Assembly (NCBI RefSeq): GCF_004402535.1
Contig: NZ_SOEY01000028.1
Location: forward strand, 62,001-126,000
From: Cryobacterium glaciale
Lineage (GTDB): Bacteria; Actinomycetota; Actinomycetes; Actinomycetales; Microbacteriaceae
Length of the DNA: 64,000 nucleotides
Direction of reading: 5' to 3'
Shown here piece after piece: positions 1 to 8,298 of this stretch. The notes below the pieces were generated by a model. It was not told the origin of the DNA and ran no database searches. It was given only the letters and a program-made list of their open reading frames with translations. A program made the position numbers and the translations under genes. Each line of letters opens with the position of its first letter. The first letter of the stretch is position 1.

Positions 1-1316
1 CCGAGGTCGTCGCGCACGCGCCACAGCTTGTGCAGATCGCCCGGGAGCGAACCGGCGGCGCAGACGACGACATCTCGGGGGTCGGAGGCCTGCTGCACGG
101 CACCGATGATCTCGGCCTGGCTCGGCAGTGCCAGCCGGCGGTCCACAAACGACTCATCGACGGCGGCATCCCAGGTGGCCTTCTCCCGGGTGTAGTCCGA
201 CTTGAAGTCGGCCGAGACGTGGAATCCCTCGAGGGCCGCGGTGAGTTCAAGAAGCGACTCACGGGCATCCGCTACGACGGGGATGGCGCTGCCGTGCTTG
301 AACGCGTCGAAGGAGGCGATGTTGATATTGATGAATCGCACGTCGTCATGTTGGAAGGCCGTGCGGCTCGCAGCGGTGAAGTCGCTGTAACGGGTACCGA
401 TGCCGATGATCAGATCGGCCTGAGCCGCCGCGCGGTTGGCGGCGGTCGTTCCGGTAGCACCGACCGAACCGAGGTTCTGGGCGTGGTCCCAGCTGAGCGA
501 GCCGACTCCGGCCTGCGACATGCCCACCGGAATGCCGGTGGCTTCAACGAATTCGCGCAGCGCCGCGGTCGCATCGGAGTAGATCACGCCGCCACCGGCG
601 ATGATCATGGGGCGTCGGGCGCTGGAGATGGCCCTGGCGACCTCGGCAATGATGCCGCGGTCCGGGCGAGGGCGACGAACGTGCCACTCGCGGTCGGCGA
701 GGAATTCCGTCGGAACCTCGACGAGTTCGGCCTGGACGTCTTCCGGAAGGGCGATGGTGACGGCGCCGGTCTCGACCGGGTCGGTCAACACGCGAAGGGC
801 ACCGAGCGCGGCCGAAAACAACTGCTCGGGGCGGTTGACCCGGTCAAAGAAGCGCGAGAGTGGCTTGAAGGCATCGTTGACGCTCATGCTCGCGTCGTGC
901 GGAAGCTCGAGCTGCTGCAGTACCGGGTCTGACACGCGGGTGGCGAAGGTGTCGGAGGGTAGCAGCAGCACCGGAAGCCGATTGGTCGTCGCGACCGCCG
1001 CGCCCGTCAGCATGTTGGTTGCACCGGGGCCGACGGAGGCCGCGCAGGCGAAAGTGGAACGGCGACGGGTCATGCGGGAGTAGGCGATGGACTCGTGCAC
1101 CATTCCCTGCTCGTTGCGGGCCTGGTGGTACGGCATCAGGGTGGGGTCCTCGACGGACAGTTGTTTGAGGGCCTGGCCGATGCCGGCGACGTTGCCGTGC
1201 CCGAAGATTCCGAAGGTGCCGACGATGGTGCGCTCACGGACGTCACCGTCAACGGTGTACTGGTGGGCGAGGAACTCGATGAGCGCCTGGCTGACTGTCA
1301 TACGTCGGGTTGTCAC
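1..1316 (-). CDS. iolD: 3D-(3,5/4)-trihydroxycyclohexane-1,2-dione hydrolase IolD (C-terminus outside window)
   Basis: This is a ThDP-dependent enzyme of myo-inositol breakdown that hydrolytically opens the cyclohexanedione ring to 5-deoxy-glucuronate. About 438 residues of a usual 620-650 are present; the rest lies past position 1. The pyrimidine-binding domain is visible, with the conserved Glu (E69, in YHQARNEQ) that activates ThDP, and a central domain with GAGATNML-like and AGGGVIYS segments. I choose the GTG at 1316 because AAAGGA lies 9 bases upstream and the N-terminus TTRRMTVSQALIEF fits the family; an internal ATG at 1301 is the alternative. It is the last visible gene of the iol operon, 45 bp after iolB. 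Confidence 0.93.
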   Translation of the reverse strand, partial: MTTRRMTVSQALIEFLAHQYTVDGDVRERTIVGTFGIFGHGNVAGIGQALKQLSVEDPTLMPYHQARNEQGMVHESIAYSRMTRRRSTFACAASVGPGATNMLTGAAVATTNRLPVLLLPSDTFATRVSDPVLQQLELPHDASMSVNDAFKPLSRFFDRVNRPEQLFSAALGALRVLTDPVETGAVTIALPEDVQAELVEVPTEFLADREWHVRRPRPDRGIIAEVARAISSARRPMIIAGGGVIYSDATAALREFVEATGIPVGMSQAGVGSLSWDHAQNLGSVGATGTTAANRAAAQADLIIGIGTRYSDFTAASRTAFQHDDVRFININIASFDAFKHGSAIPVVADARESLLELTAALEGFHVSADFKSDYTREKATWDAAVDESFVDRRLALPSQAEIIGAVQQASDPRDVVVCAAGSLPGDLHKLWRVRDDL

Positions 1317-1361
1317 AGCGTTGTGTCCTTTCGGTGGTGCCGCGTTCGCGAGCAGGAGAAG

Positions 1362-2267
1362 TTATGAGGTGTACGGAAGCCGGGAGTCGAATTCCTGGCC
1401 GACCCAGGTGTCCCTGATCCAGCCGTGCGCCGGGTCATCGCTGATGCGCCACGAGCGGTCGGGGTCCGGTCCGGCCATGACATTGAGGTAGTAGAGGTCG
1501 TAGCCTGGGGCGGCAACGCAGGGACCGTGCCAGCCGAATGGCACGAGTGCGACGTCGCCGGTGTGGACCTCAGCCATGATGTCGATCGCGCCGGCCTCCG
1601 AGGAGTACGTGCGCATGAGGCCGAACGGGTTCGCAGTGTCCGGCGCGGTCTGGCCGCGGGTGACGTGGCTCTCGAAGTAGTAGATCTCTTCCAGCTTCGA
1701 CTCCACACCGTCCCGGTATTCGTCGTGCTTGTGCGGCGGGTAACTCGACCAGTTCTCGGCCGGGGTGATCACCTCACAGACGATCAGTCGGTCGGCATCG
1801 AGGCTCGCCGGGGTGCCGAAATTGTGCACCTGGCGGCTCGACCGGCCAGCCCCGCGCAGCTCGATCGGGACATCCGCTTTGGGAATATGAGCCACTGGAA
1901 GCGCCTGATCCGTCGGCGCCTCGGCCACCGCCACCCGGCCAGCACCGTCGATCGACAGCGCGGTGCCGGTGGGCAGGTAGAGCGTGTCGGTGGGTCCGTG
2001 AAAAACGGATTCCCGCCCCGCGAGCACCTGCACACGCGCCTCGGTCTCCCCCGAGAGCGTGTAGCGCACCGTAAACGACCCGGCCAAGGGAACCACAATA
2101 CGTTCGACGGCTTCCGCCGCGAGCGACACGGAGTCCCCGTCATTCAGCGCGGCGACGCGGATTCCGGTGTAACGCCATCCGCTGATGGCCTGGTCGACGA
2201 CGGATTCCCAGCCGTCACGCTCAAGCGTGCCTCGGGCGTAAAACCAGTCAGCGGATGGCGTTGTCAC
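1362..2267 (-). CDS. iolB: 5-deoxy-glucuronate isomerase IolB
   Basis: IolB is a cupin-fold isomerase that converts 5-deoxy-D-glucuronate to 2-deoxy-5-keto-D-gluconate, the step after IolD. The 301-residue product has the family's WSSYPPHKHDEY metal-binding segment, followed by EEIYYFES and the late DVALVPFGWHGPCVAAPGYD segment, all characteristic of IolB. I start it at the GTG at 2267, only 2 bp after the mmsA stop codon; a longer reading to 2324 would overlap mmsA and gives a non-family N-terminus. Tight spacing on both sides supports co-transcription with mmsA and iolD. Length is normal for the family. Confidence 0.93.
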   Translation of the reverse strand: MTTPSADWFYARGTLERDGWESVVDQAISGWRYTGIRVAALNDGDSVSLAAEAVERIVVPLAGSFTVRYTLSGETEARVQVLAGRESVFHGPTDTLYLPTGTALSIDGAGRVAVAEAPTDQALPVAHIPKADVPIELRGAGRSSRQVHNFGTPASLDADRLIVCEVITPAENWSSYPPHKHDEYRDGVESKLEEIYYFESHVTRGQTAPDTANPFGLMRTYSSEAGAIDIMAEVHTGDVALVPFGWHGPCVAAPGYDLYYLNVMAGPDPDRSWRISDDPAHGWIRDTWVGQEFDSRLPYTS

Positions 2268-2269
2268 GA

Positions 2270-3781
2270 TCAGGCGTTCTGGGGGAAGCCGAGGTTGATG
2301 CCGCCGTGGCTCGGGTCGAGCCAACGGCTGGTGATGGCCTTGCCGCGGGTGAAGAAGTGCACGCCCTCGACGCCGTGCGCCTTGGTGTCGCCGAACAGCG
2401 AGTTCTTCCAGCCGCCGAAGGAGAAGTATGACACCGGCACGGGGATAGGTACGTTGATGCCGATCATGCCCACCTCAATCTCGTTCTGGAAGCGGCGGGC
2501 CGCGCCACCATCGTTGGTGAAGATGGCGGTTCCGTTGCCGAAGGCGCCGGAGTTGATCAGGTCGACTCCTGCCTCGTAACTCGCCACGCGTACGACCGAC
2601 AATACCGGTCCGAAGATCTCCTCGGTGTATGCCTTCGAGGTCACCGGCAGGGCGTCGATCAGGGTCGGGCCGAGCCAGAAGCCGTTCGGGTCGCCGTCCA
2701 CCTCGATACCGCGTCCGTCGACGACGATGTTGGCGCCGTCTTCCTTCGCGATGTCGATGTAGCTGGCAACCTTGTCGCGGTGTACCTCGGTAACGAGCGG
2801 GCCCATATCGCAGGCGCGACGGCCGTCGCCCACGGTAAGGGTGTTCATGCGCGCGACGATCTTTTCGATCAGCACGTCGGCGACGGGTTCGACAGCGACG
2901 ATCACGCTGATGGCCATGCAACGCTCCCCCGCGCTGCCAAAGCCGGCATTGATTGCGGAGTCGGCGACGAGGTCGAGGTCGGCGTCTGGCAGCACGAGCA
3001 TGTGATTCTTGGCTCCCCCGAGGGCCTGGATGCGCTTGCCGTGGCGGGTGCCGGTTTCGTAGACATACTGGGCGATCGGGGTCGAGCCCACGAAGGAGAT
3101 GGCCTTCACGTCGGGGTGCTCGAGCAGGCCATCGACGGATTCCTTGTCGCCCTGCAGTACGGTGAACACACCGTCGGGGAGGCCTGCCTCCTTGAGCAGC
3201 TTGGCCATCCAGATGGCCGAGCTCGGGTCTTTCTCGCTCGGCTTGAGGATGACGGTGTTGCCGGCCGCGAGGGCGAGTGGGAAGAACCACATCGGCACCA
3301 TGGCCGGAAAGTTGAACGGGCTGATCACGGCGACGACGCCGAGGGCCTGGCGAGTGGAGTAGACGTCGACGCCGGTGGAGACGTTTTCGGAGTAGTCGCC
3401 CTTGAGCAGGTGCGGAATGCCGCAGGCGAACTCCACAACCTCTTGGCCGCGGGAAATCTCGCCGAGAGCATCGGAGAGCACCTTGCCGTGCTCGCTCGTG
3501 ATGATTTCGGCCATTTCACCCTTGCGGGCGTTCAGCAGTTCGCGAAAGCTGAACAAGACCTGCTGGCGCTTGGCCATCGACAGGTCGCGCCAAGCGGGGA
3601 AGGCCGCCTTGGCGCTGGCAATAGCGGCCGTAATCTCGGCCTGGTCGGCGAGCGACACGTTCTTGGTGACCGTGCCGAGGGCGGGGTCGAAGACCGGAGC
3701 TGTGCGGCCGGAGATTCCGGGCTGTTCTTTTCCGTCGATCCAGTGCGCGACGAGGGCTAAGTCAGTGGTTGTTCCAGGCAT
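2270..3781 (-). CDS. mmsA: CoA-acylating methylmalonate-semialdehyde dehydrogenase
   Basis: This NAD-dependent, CoA-acylating aldehyde dehydrogenase (IolA/MmsA) turns malonate semialdehyde or methylmalonate semialdehyde into acetyl-CoA or propionyl-CoA, the last step of inositol degradation. The 503-residue protein has the family N-terminus (HWIDGKEQPG), the NAD-fold segment PFNFPAMVPMWFFP, the substrate loop GGAKNHMLV and the catalytic cysteine C288 in SAGERCMAIS. The C-terminal GGWKNSLFGD is also typical of MmsA. The gene lies between the barrel gene at 3818 and iolB, in the same direction, with a 36-bp upstream gap that holds GAAAGAAGAC as a plausible ribosome site. Confidence 0.95.
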   Translation of the reverse strand: MPGTTTDLALVAHWIDGKEQPGISGRTAPVFDPALGTVTKNVSLADQAEITAAIASAKAAFPAWRDLSMAKRQQVLFSFRELLNARKGEMAEIITSEHGKVLSDALGEISRGQEVVEFACGIPHLLKGDYSENVSTGVDVYSTRQALGVVAVISPFNFPAMVPMWFFPLALAAGNTVILKPSEKDPSSAIWMAKLLKEAGLPDGVFTVLQGDKESVDGLLEHPDVKAISFVGSTPIAQYVYETGTRHGKRIQALGGAKNHMLVLPDADLDLVADSAINAGFGSAGERCMAISVIVAVEPVADVLIEKIVARMNTLTVGDGRRACDMGPLVTEVHRDKVASYIDIAKEDGANIVVDGRGIEVDGDPNGFWLGPTLIDALPVTSKAYTEEIFGPVLSVVRVASYEAGVDLINSGAFGNGTAIFTNDGGAARRFQNEIEVGMIGINVPIPVPVSYFSFGGWKNSLFGDTKAHGVEGVHFFTRGKAITSRWLDPSHGGINLGFPQNA

Positions 3782-3817
3782 AGTTGTCTTCTTTCTGAAC
3801 GAGAGTGGATGAAAGTC

Positions 3818-4699
3818 TTAGGCGTCGTGCACGAGTGCGGCGGCGGTGTCGATGGCCGACTCGACATTGCCATCGTGCGGGTACAGCAGGCTGCGGCCCA
3901 CGACGAGTCCGCGCACTCCGGGGAGTTCGAGGGCGTGGCGCCAGGATTCGAACGTTTCGGTCTGGTCGCCGACCGGGTCACCACCAAGGAGCAGGGTCGG
4001 CAGCGTGGTGGCGGCCATGACGCGGTCCATGTCGGGAACTACCGGCAGCTTCAGCCACGAGTAGGCGCTGGAGTTGCCGAGGCCCTCGGCGATGGCGATC
4101 GAGAGGATGACGGCATCCGTTGTGAGGTCGTTCTTGACTCGACCGTTGACCCAGGTGCTCATGAACGGTTCCAGCATGATCGGGAGGCCGGCCGCGGCGG
4201 CCTCACTTACTGCGAGCGCCGTCGCCTCGAGTGTGGCGAGCGAGCCGGCATCTTCGAGGTTGATGCGCACGAGGTTCTTGGCGAAGTCGAGGCGGTCGCG
4301 CTTGAGTTTGTCGATGTCGTAGGCGGTGTAGCGGTCGTCCATCTCGAATGACGACCCCCACAGCCCGCCGCGGTTCATCGACCCGACCACGATCTTGTCA
4401 TCGAGCAGTCCGAGCAGTGCCAGGTCGTCGATGATATCGGGGGTGCCCAGCACGCCGTCAACGCCAGGTCGGCGGAGCGCCACGCTAAGGCTCTCGAGCA
4501 AGGCGTAGCGGTTGGCCATCGCGTTGGCGTCCTTGCGCACGCCGAGGGCGCCGCGGGCACGGTGATCAGCGGCAACGATGAACAGCCGACCGTCACCGCG
4601 AATCAGCTCACGCCGGGTGCGGCTGGCCAGTATCTCGCCGATGCGCGCGGGGTGCGCCGCGCGGGCGTCGCGCAGCGCGTCGAAGTCCAAGCTGGTCAT
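3818..4699 (-). CDS. Cgl0159-family (beta/alpha)8-barrel protein, aldolase-like
   Basis: The 293-residue protein belongs to a TIM-barrel family found in actinobacterial iol clusters and named after Corynebacterium Cgl0159. It resembles class I aldolases, with the strand segments FIVAADHRARGALG near the start, VDGVLGTPDIIDDL, LPIMLEPFMSTW and GLVVGRSLLYP near the end. From its operon position it is a candidate for the 2-deoxy-5-keto-gluconate-6-phosphate aldolase step (IolJ role), since no classical iolJ is visible; that is inference. Its ATG overlaps the iolC stop by 4 bases, so the two are translationally coupled. Confidence 0.82.
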   Translation of the reverse strand: MTSLDFDALRDARAAHPARIGEILASRTRRELIRGDGRLFIVAADHRARGALGVRKDANAMANRYALLESLSVALRRPGVDGVLGTPDIIDDLALLGLLDDKIVVGSMNRGGLWGSSFEMDDRYTAYDIDKLKRDRLDFAKNLVRINLEDAGSLATLEATALAVSEAAAAGLPIMLEPFMSTWVNGRVKNDLTTDAVILSIAIAEGLGNSSAYSWLKLPVVPDMDRVMAATTLPTLLLGGDPVGDQTETFESWRHALELPGVRGLVVGRSLLYPHDGNVESAIDTAAALVHDA

Positions 4700-5658
4700 G
4701 CTGGCAGTCCCTTCATGATTTCTTCAACCTCACCGGTCGTTGGCATGGCGGTCGAGCATTCCCGGCGGCTGGCAACGATGGCGCCGGCTACGTTGGCGAA
4801 TTGCAGGATGCGGCGCAGCGGCCAGTCCTGCAGCAGTCCGTAGCAAAGCGCCCCGCCGAAGCTGTCGCCGGCACCGAGGCCATTGACTACGTCGACGAAG
4901 TACGGCGGCACTTCGACGGTTTCGGTGCGAGTCTTCGCGAGCACGCCCTTGGGACCCTGTTTGACGATGGCCAGTTCGATGCCGCGTTCCAACAGTGCGT
5001 CGGCGGCGCGCGACGGTTCGGTCTCGCCGACGGCGACCTCACACTCCTCCTTATTGCCGACCGCGACCGTTGCGTGATCAAGGGCGAGGGCCACCTGGAC
5101 GCTCGCCTCCGCCGGCGTCGCCCAGAACATGGGGCGGTAGTCCAGGTCGAGGATCGTCAACGGGCTGCGCCCCCGGGCCTGCCAGGCCGCGAAGTGAGCG
5201 GACCGGCTCGGCTCTTCGCTGAGGCCGGTCACGGTCGACCAGTAGATGCGGGCGTTCCTGATGGCTTCGAGGTCGAGTTCGTCGGGGTTGATGACGAGGT
5301 CGGGGGCTTTTGGCGCACGGTAGAAGTAGAGCGGAAAGTCGTCCGGCGGAAAGATCTCGCAGAACACGACGGGGGTGTTCAGGTGGGGCACACCGGAGAC
5401 GTACTCATCGCTCACACCGAGGCGGCGCAGCTCCTGGTGAATGTAATTGCCGAACGGGTCGTTTCCGGTGCGCGTGACGACCGCTGAGTTCAAGCCGTGG
5501 CGTGCGGCGGCGACGGCGACGTTGGTGGCGCTTCCACCGAGGTACTTCCCAAAGGTCGAGACGTCTTCGAGGCCGACACCGTCTTGCAGCGGATAGATGT
5601 CAACGCTGACGCGACCAATGGTCAGCACATCGTGGGGGAATCGCGGTGAGGTCGTCAT
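4696..5658 (-). CDS. iolC: 5-dehydro-2-deoxygluconokinase IolC
   Basis: IolC is a PfkB/ribokinase-family sugar kinase that phosphorylates 2-deoxy-5-keto-D-gluconate. The 320-residue protein opens with LTIGRVSVDIYPLQ, has the glycine pair and sugar-binding segment KYLGGSATNVAVAAAR, and ends with the PfkB signature NGLGAGDSFGG, in which D265 is the expected catalytic base. It is the first gene of the iol operon; 106 bp of upstream DNA holds the promoter and palindrome annotated separately. The ribosome binding site before the ATG at 5658 is weak (AGAAAG about 17 bases upstream). Confidence 0.92.
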   Translation of the reverse strand: MTTSPRFPHDVLTIGRVSVDIYPLQDGVGLEDVSTFGKYLGGSATNVAVAAARHGLNSAVVTRTGNDPFGNYIHQELRRLGVSDEYVSGVPHLNTPVVFCEIFPPDDFPLYFYRAPKAPDLVINPDELDLEAIRNARIYWSTVTGLSEEPSRSAHFAAWQARGRSPLTILDLDYRPMFWATPAEASVQVALALDHATVAVGNKEECEVAVGETEPSRAADALLERGIELAIVKQGPKGVLAKTRTETVEVPPYFVDVVNGLGAGDSFGGALCYGLLQDWPLRRILQFANVAGAIVASRRECSTAMPTTGEVEEIMKGLPA

Positions 5659-5713
5659 GCGGCGATGTACAACTTTCTGAACTAGGAGTGGTCGGCTTGT
5701 CGCCGTTTACCCC

Positions 5714-5747
5714 ACAGTAGCCTCCTTTACGCTTAATGTCATGACAT
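5714..5747 (-). promoter_or_regulatory. iol operon promoter with IolR-like palindromic operator
   Basis: On the minus strand a -35-like ATGACA (5737-5742) and a -10-like TACTGT (5714-5719) are separated by exactly 17 bp. The -35 lies inside the perfect 12-bp palindrome ATGTCATGACAT (5736-5747). The core TGTCATGACA fits the KGWCHTRACA motif that I recall for the Corynebacterium glutamicum GntR-type regulator IolR. Overlap of an operator with the -35 element is the usual geometry for repression. No iolR gene is in the window, so the regulator is inferred. Confidence 0.55.
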
Positions 5748-5764
5748 ATTCACAACAACTTTAT

Positions 5765-6490
5765 TCAGAGCCAGCGCGGAGCGTCGGGAACGGCGCCGCT
5801 GGGCGACGAAACTCCTGATCGAGTGCGCCCGGTGGCCCACCCGGTCAGGTCGGCGAGGGAGCCGGAGATTGACGCCTGACCGCCCTGGTCACCGAGGCTC
5901 TCCACGGTCGGACCCGTCAGATCAAGACGGATGCCGCCGGCCGGCCACGACGCGACCACGTCGCCCAGCGTGCGCCGCAGCATCCGCTCTGGCAGGGCGT
6001 CGAACCCCGCCCCGGCGTTCAGATCGACCCCGTGCACCCAGAGCTCACGGGTGCGCATCCAGAGGGTAGCGGATGCCAGTACCACGCGACCCTGCCCGCC
6101 GCGCACCTCATGGGACCACCGCGACTCTGGCAGGGCCAACCAGGCCGCATCGAGCGCGGCAGCACTGCTTCGGAACAGTGCCAGCAGGGCGGCGGGGGCG
6201 AGGAGCGCGGTCTCGTCGATATCGCGGTCGCGCACCTCACGGGATTCGTACATCGGCGTCTCGACGCCGGTCTCCGCCCAAGTCACGAGACGACCGACGG
6301 CGAGGGCATTCTGGGCCAGGTGGGCGACGACATGGCGACGGGTCCAGCCCAGGAGTAGCGAATCCGCGTCGAATTGGGTGTCGGAGACGCTGTCCAGAAG
6401 CTCGGCCACGAACGTGGTGGCCGCTCGCGCATCGGCGAGCTCGGTGGCGATCAGCACGGTGTCTCTTGTAGCTGCAGCGTCATTGCTCAT
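5765..6490 (-). CDS. Maleylpyruvate isomerase-family mycothiol-dependent enzyme
   Basis: The 241-residue protein has the N-terminal MDMPI helical-bundle domain (DinB-like), with the typical GWTRRHVVAHLAQNA segment that carries the two metal-binding histidines, and a third candidate ligand in LWVHGVDLNAG. Such enzymes use mycothiol as cofactor; the founding member isomerises maleylpyruvate in gentisate breakdown. No gentisate genes are nearby, so the substrate is unknown. I start it at the ATG at 6490 rather than an upstream in-frame ATG at 6535, because the upstream extension would run into the tRNA terminator. It ends 106 bp before iolC. Confidence 0.8.
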   Translation of the reverse strand: MSNDAAATRDTVLIATELADARAATTFVAELLDSVSDTQFDADSLLLGWTRRHVVAHLAQNALAVGRLVTWAETGVETPMYESREVRDRDIDETALLAPAALLALFRSSAAALDAAWLALPESRWSHEVRGGQGRVVLASATLWMRTRELWVHGVDLNAGAGFDALPERMLRRTLGDVVASWPAGGIRLDLTGPTVESLGDQGGQASISGSLADLTGWATGRTRSGVSSPSGAVPDAPRWL

Positions 6491-6536
6491 AGCGGCAACG
6501 CTACGGCACCAGATGGGGCCACGAAATACCGGCACG

Positions 6537-6568
6537 AAAAAGCCCCCGGAACCAAGGGTTCCGGGGGC
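6537..6568 (-). terminator. Intrinsic terminator of the first initiator tRNA
   Basis: A perfect 12-bp stem (GCCCCCGGAACC with its complement) with a 3-base loop occupies 6542-6568. Read on the minus strand it is followed by five T residues (6541-6537). It lies 6 bases past the tRNA 3' end and ends about 46 bp before the start of the isomerase gene, so it should stop tRNA transcription. Confidence 0.88.
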
Positions 6569-6569
6569 A

Positions 6570-6647
6570 TCTGTTGCGGGGGCAGGATTTGAACCTACGA
6601 CCTCTGGGTTATGAGCCCAGCGAGCTACCGAACTGCTCCACCCCGCG
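6570..6647. repeat. 78-bp direct repeat, left copy (contains tRNA-fMet)
   Basis: Positions 6570-6647 and 13753-13830 are identical over 78 bp, covering the full tRNA gene and 4 bp past its 3' end. Identity stops on both sides (a/t at the left, a/c at the right). The two copies are 7183 bp apart in the same orientation and bracket the accessory gene cassette. Confidence 0.95.
6574..6647 (-). tRNA. Initiator tRNA-fMet (CAT), copy 1
   Basis: The 74-base cloverleaf has acceptor arm CGCGGGG pairing with CCCCGCA, D arm, anticodon loop CTCATAA and T loop TTCAAAT. The first acceptor pair is a C1-A72 mismatch and the anticodon stem ends in three GC pairs (GGG/CCC), which are the two hallmarks of initiator tRNA. 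The 3' CCA is not encoded. It is identical to the copy at 13757-13830. Confidence 0.96.
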
Positions 6648-7321
6648 ACGCTGACCGCTTCGCGGCGGTCACCCTTCGAAAGAGTCTCGTCAAATCGGGT
6701 ATTTTCGATCCAGCTGTTTCCTTTGGTGCTTTCAGTTTACACCACTCTTCGTGATCCTTCGAGCCAGCTGGGCCTCGTTTGGGACGCTATCGCGCCGAGT
6801 TTGCGCTGAGTAAGCACCAATTGAGGCACGACCGGACAAAGCGGGCTCGGACACGGTTATATGACTGTACCATCGAAGAAGATCGACGTTCTCAATCAAG
6901 CAGTCCAACCCTCCACCGAGTGAGCACGGCCATTCGACCGCTGACGGGCGGGTTCGCACTCGCACCCCCATTCGTCCGGAAAATTCGGGTAATTCGATTC
7001 AAATACCTGGCGTGCCGTACGGGAAGTGATCGAGACGAAGACCGGTCAGAAGGCCGGCGTCGCTACGCAATGCGGCCTTATTCAAGGGTTAGCAACATCC
7101 AACTCATGGCCAGACAGCGCTAACGTCGAGCCGCGCGCGCAGGCACCGTGGCGTCCCAATGCAGAGGTGTAATGCAGTCTCGGTGCCGGGTCGATTGATG
7201 TCTCATGTAACGATAGCGATGATGTCTTCGCAAGTCGGTAAGGTTTGCTGATAGCTCTGTGGGGTCCGGTCGCGCTGTACATGCCGGACTTTTCAGGATA
7301 CGACAGCGGATTGGATGTCAG
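6648..7321. other. 674-bp region without a convincing gene
   Basis: This stretch lies between the first tRNA and the SDR gene. Short open frames exist on both strands (for example 6732-6971 minus) but their translations look random and lack ribosome sites. The end next to the tRNA must hold its promoter: TGGTGTAAACT, read on the minus strand around 6730-6740, is an extended -10 candidate. The rest, up to the SDR start, looks like low-information spacer or decayed DNA, consistent with the edge of an inserted segment. Confidence 0.5.
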
Positions 7322-8107
7322 ATGATTGCCTGGGCCCGGTATCCCTACGGTGGAACGCGTGTGCTCGTGACGGGCGCCGGATCAGGGATCGGTCGTTCGA
7401 TCGCGCGGGCGTTTCTCGAACAGGACGCTCGGGTGGCCGTCACAGGACGCCGCGCTGGCCCGCTCCGCGAGACGGTGGAGGGTTTCCCTACCGATGACTC
7501 GCTCGTGATCGAGGGCGACATGGCGGCGCGCATCGAGGTCGAAGACGCGGTTCGAGCGATCACTGCGGCATGGGGTGGCATTGATGTCGTCATTGCGAAT
7601 GCTGGCTTGTCGGAGCCGGGCACGATCGATGAACTGTCGGATGAATCGTGGGAACGCATGCGTTCGATCAACATCGACGGCATGGTGCACCTCGCCCGGG
7701 CTGTTGTGCCGGCGTTGCGTGAGTCCCGTGGCTCGTTCACCGCGATCTCGTCGATCGCGGGCCTCGGCGGTGACTGGCAGCAGGTAGGTTACAACACGAC
7801 CAAGGGTGCGGTGAATGCCTTCGTGCAATCTCTGGCTCTTGACCTTGGCCGCGATGGAGTGCGGGTCAACGCTATCGCTCCGGCCTTCACGTCGACGAAG
7901 CAGACGCAGGAACGACTGGATGATCCGGTTTTTTGGTCGGCGCTGCGAGACCGTCTGGCGCTGGATCGGCCTGCCCTACCGGATGACATCGCTCGTGCTG
8001 CGCTCTTCCTAGCCAGCCCCGACGCTGCATACATTACCGGCGTCATCCTGCCGGTCGATGGGGGCACGACAGCGTCAAGCGGCACCCCCCGGCCTCTCGC
8101 CGGCTGA
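7322..8107 (+). CDS. SDR-family NAD(P)-dependent oxidoreductase
   Basis: The 261-residue classical short-chain dehydrogenase carries the nucleotide motif TGAGSGIG (17-24), NAG (93-95), catalytic N117, S144, and YNTTK with Y157 and K161, so the full catalytic tetrad is present. The C-terminal ITGVILPVDGGTT is also typical. Substrates of this family are alcohols, sugars or steroids; the neighbours suggest a sugar or cyclitol alcohol. The ATG at 7322 is chosen because the family N-terminus begins shortly before the Rossmann strand; an upstream in-frame start at 7259 adds an unrelated tail. It faces the epimerase gene tail to tail. Confidence 0.88.
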   Translation: MIAWARYPYGGTRVLVTGAGSGIGRSIARAFLEQDARVAVTGRRAGPLRETVEGFPTDDSLVIEGDMAARIEVEDAVRAITAAWGGIDVVIANAGLSEPGTIDELSDESWERMRSINIDGMVHLARAVVPALRESRGSFTAISSIAGLGGDWQQVGYNTTKGAVNAFVQSLALDLGRDGVRVNAIAPAFTSTKQTQERLDDPVFWSALRDRLALDRPALPDDIARAALFLASPDAAYITGVILPVDGGTTASSGTPRPLAG

Positions 8108-8298
8108 ACCCGCAGGTCTTCTTCCTCGACCATCGGCTCGTGCGACACGGTCGATGCGAACGGGAACAGAGCGAACGGCACCTGGAAGGTGCGGGGTAGA
8201 ACGTCGTAGCCGACCTCTTTGATTCGCATTGGCGCCAGGTTCGCACCAGCACAATCCCTGGTGGGATGTCAGCTGGCGTCACAGCATCGTGGCAGGAC
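8108..8298. other. 191-bp convergent gap with an open minus-strand frame
   Basis: This gap separates two convergent stop codons. On the minus strand a frame starts at an ATG at 8229 and stays open into the SDR gene; its first residues read MRIKEVGYDVLPRTFQ. I do not recognise the sequence. It might be a remnant of a lost gene, or chance. No clear terminator stem was found. Confidence 0.3.

Noticed and set aside
6732..6971. Short minus-strand frame in the tRNA-SDR gap
   Set aside because: The 79-residue translation looks random, has no ribosome site, and lies in low-information spacer.
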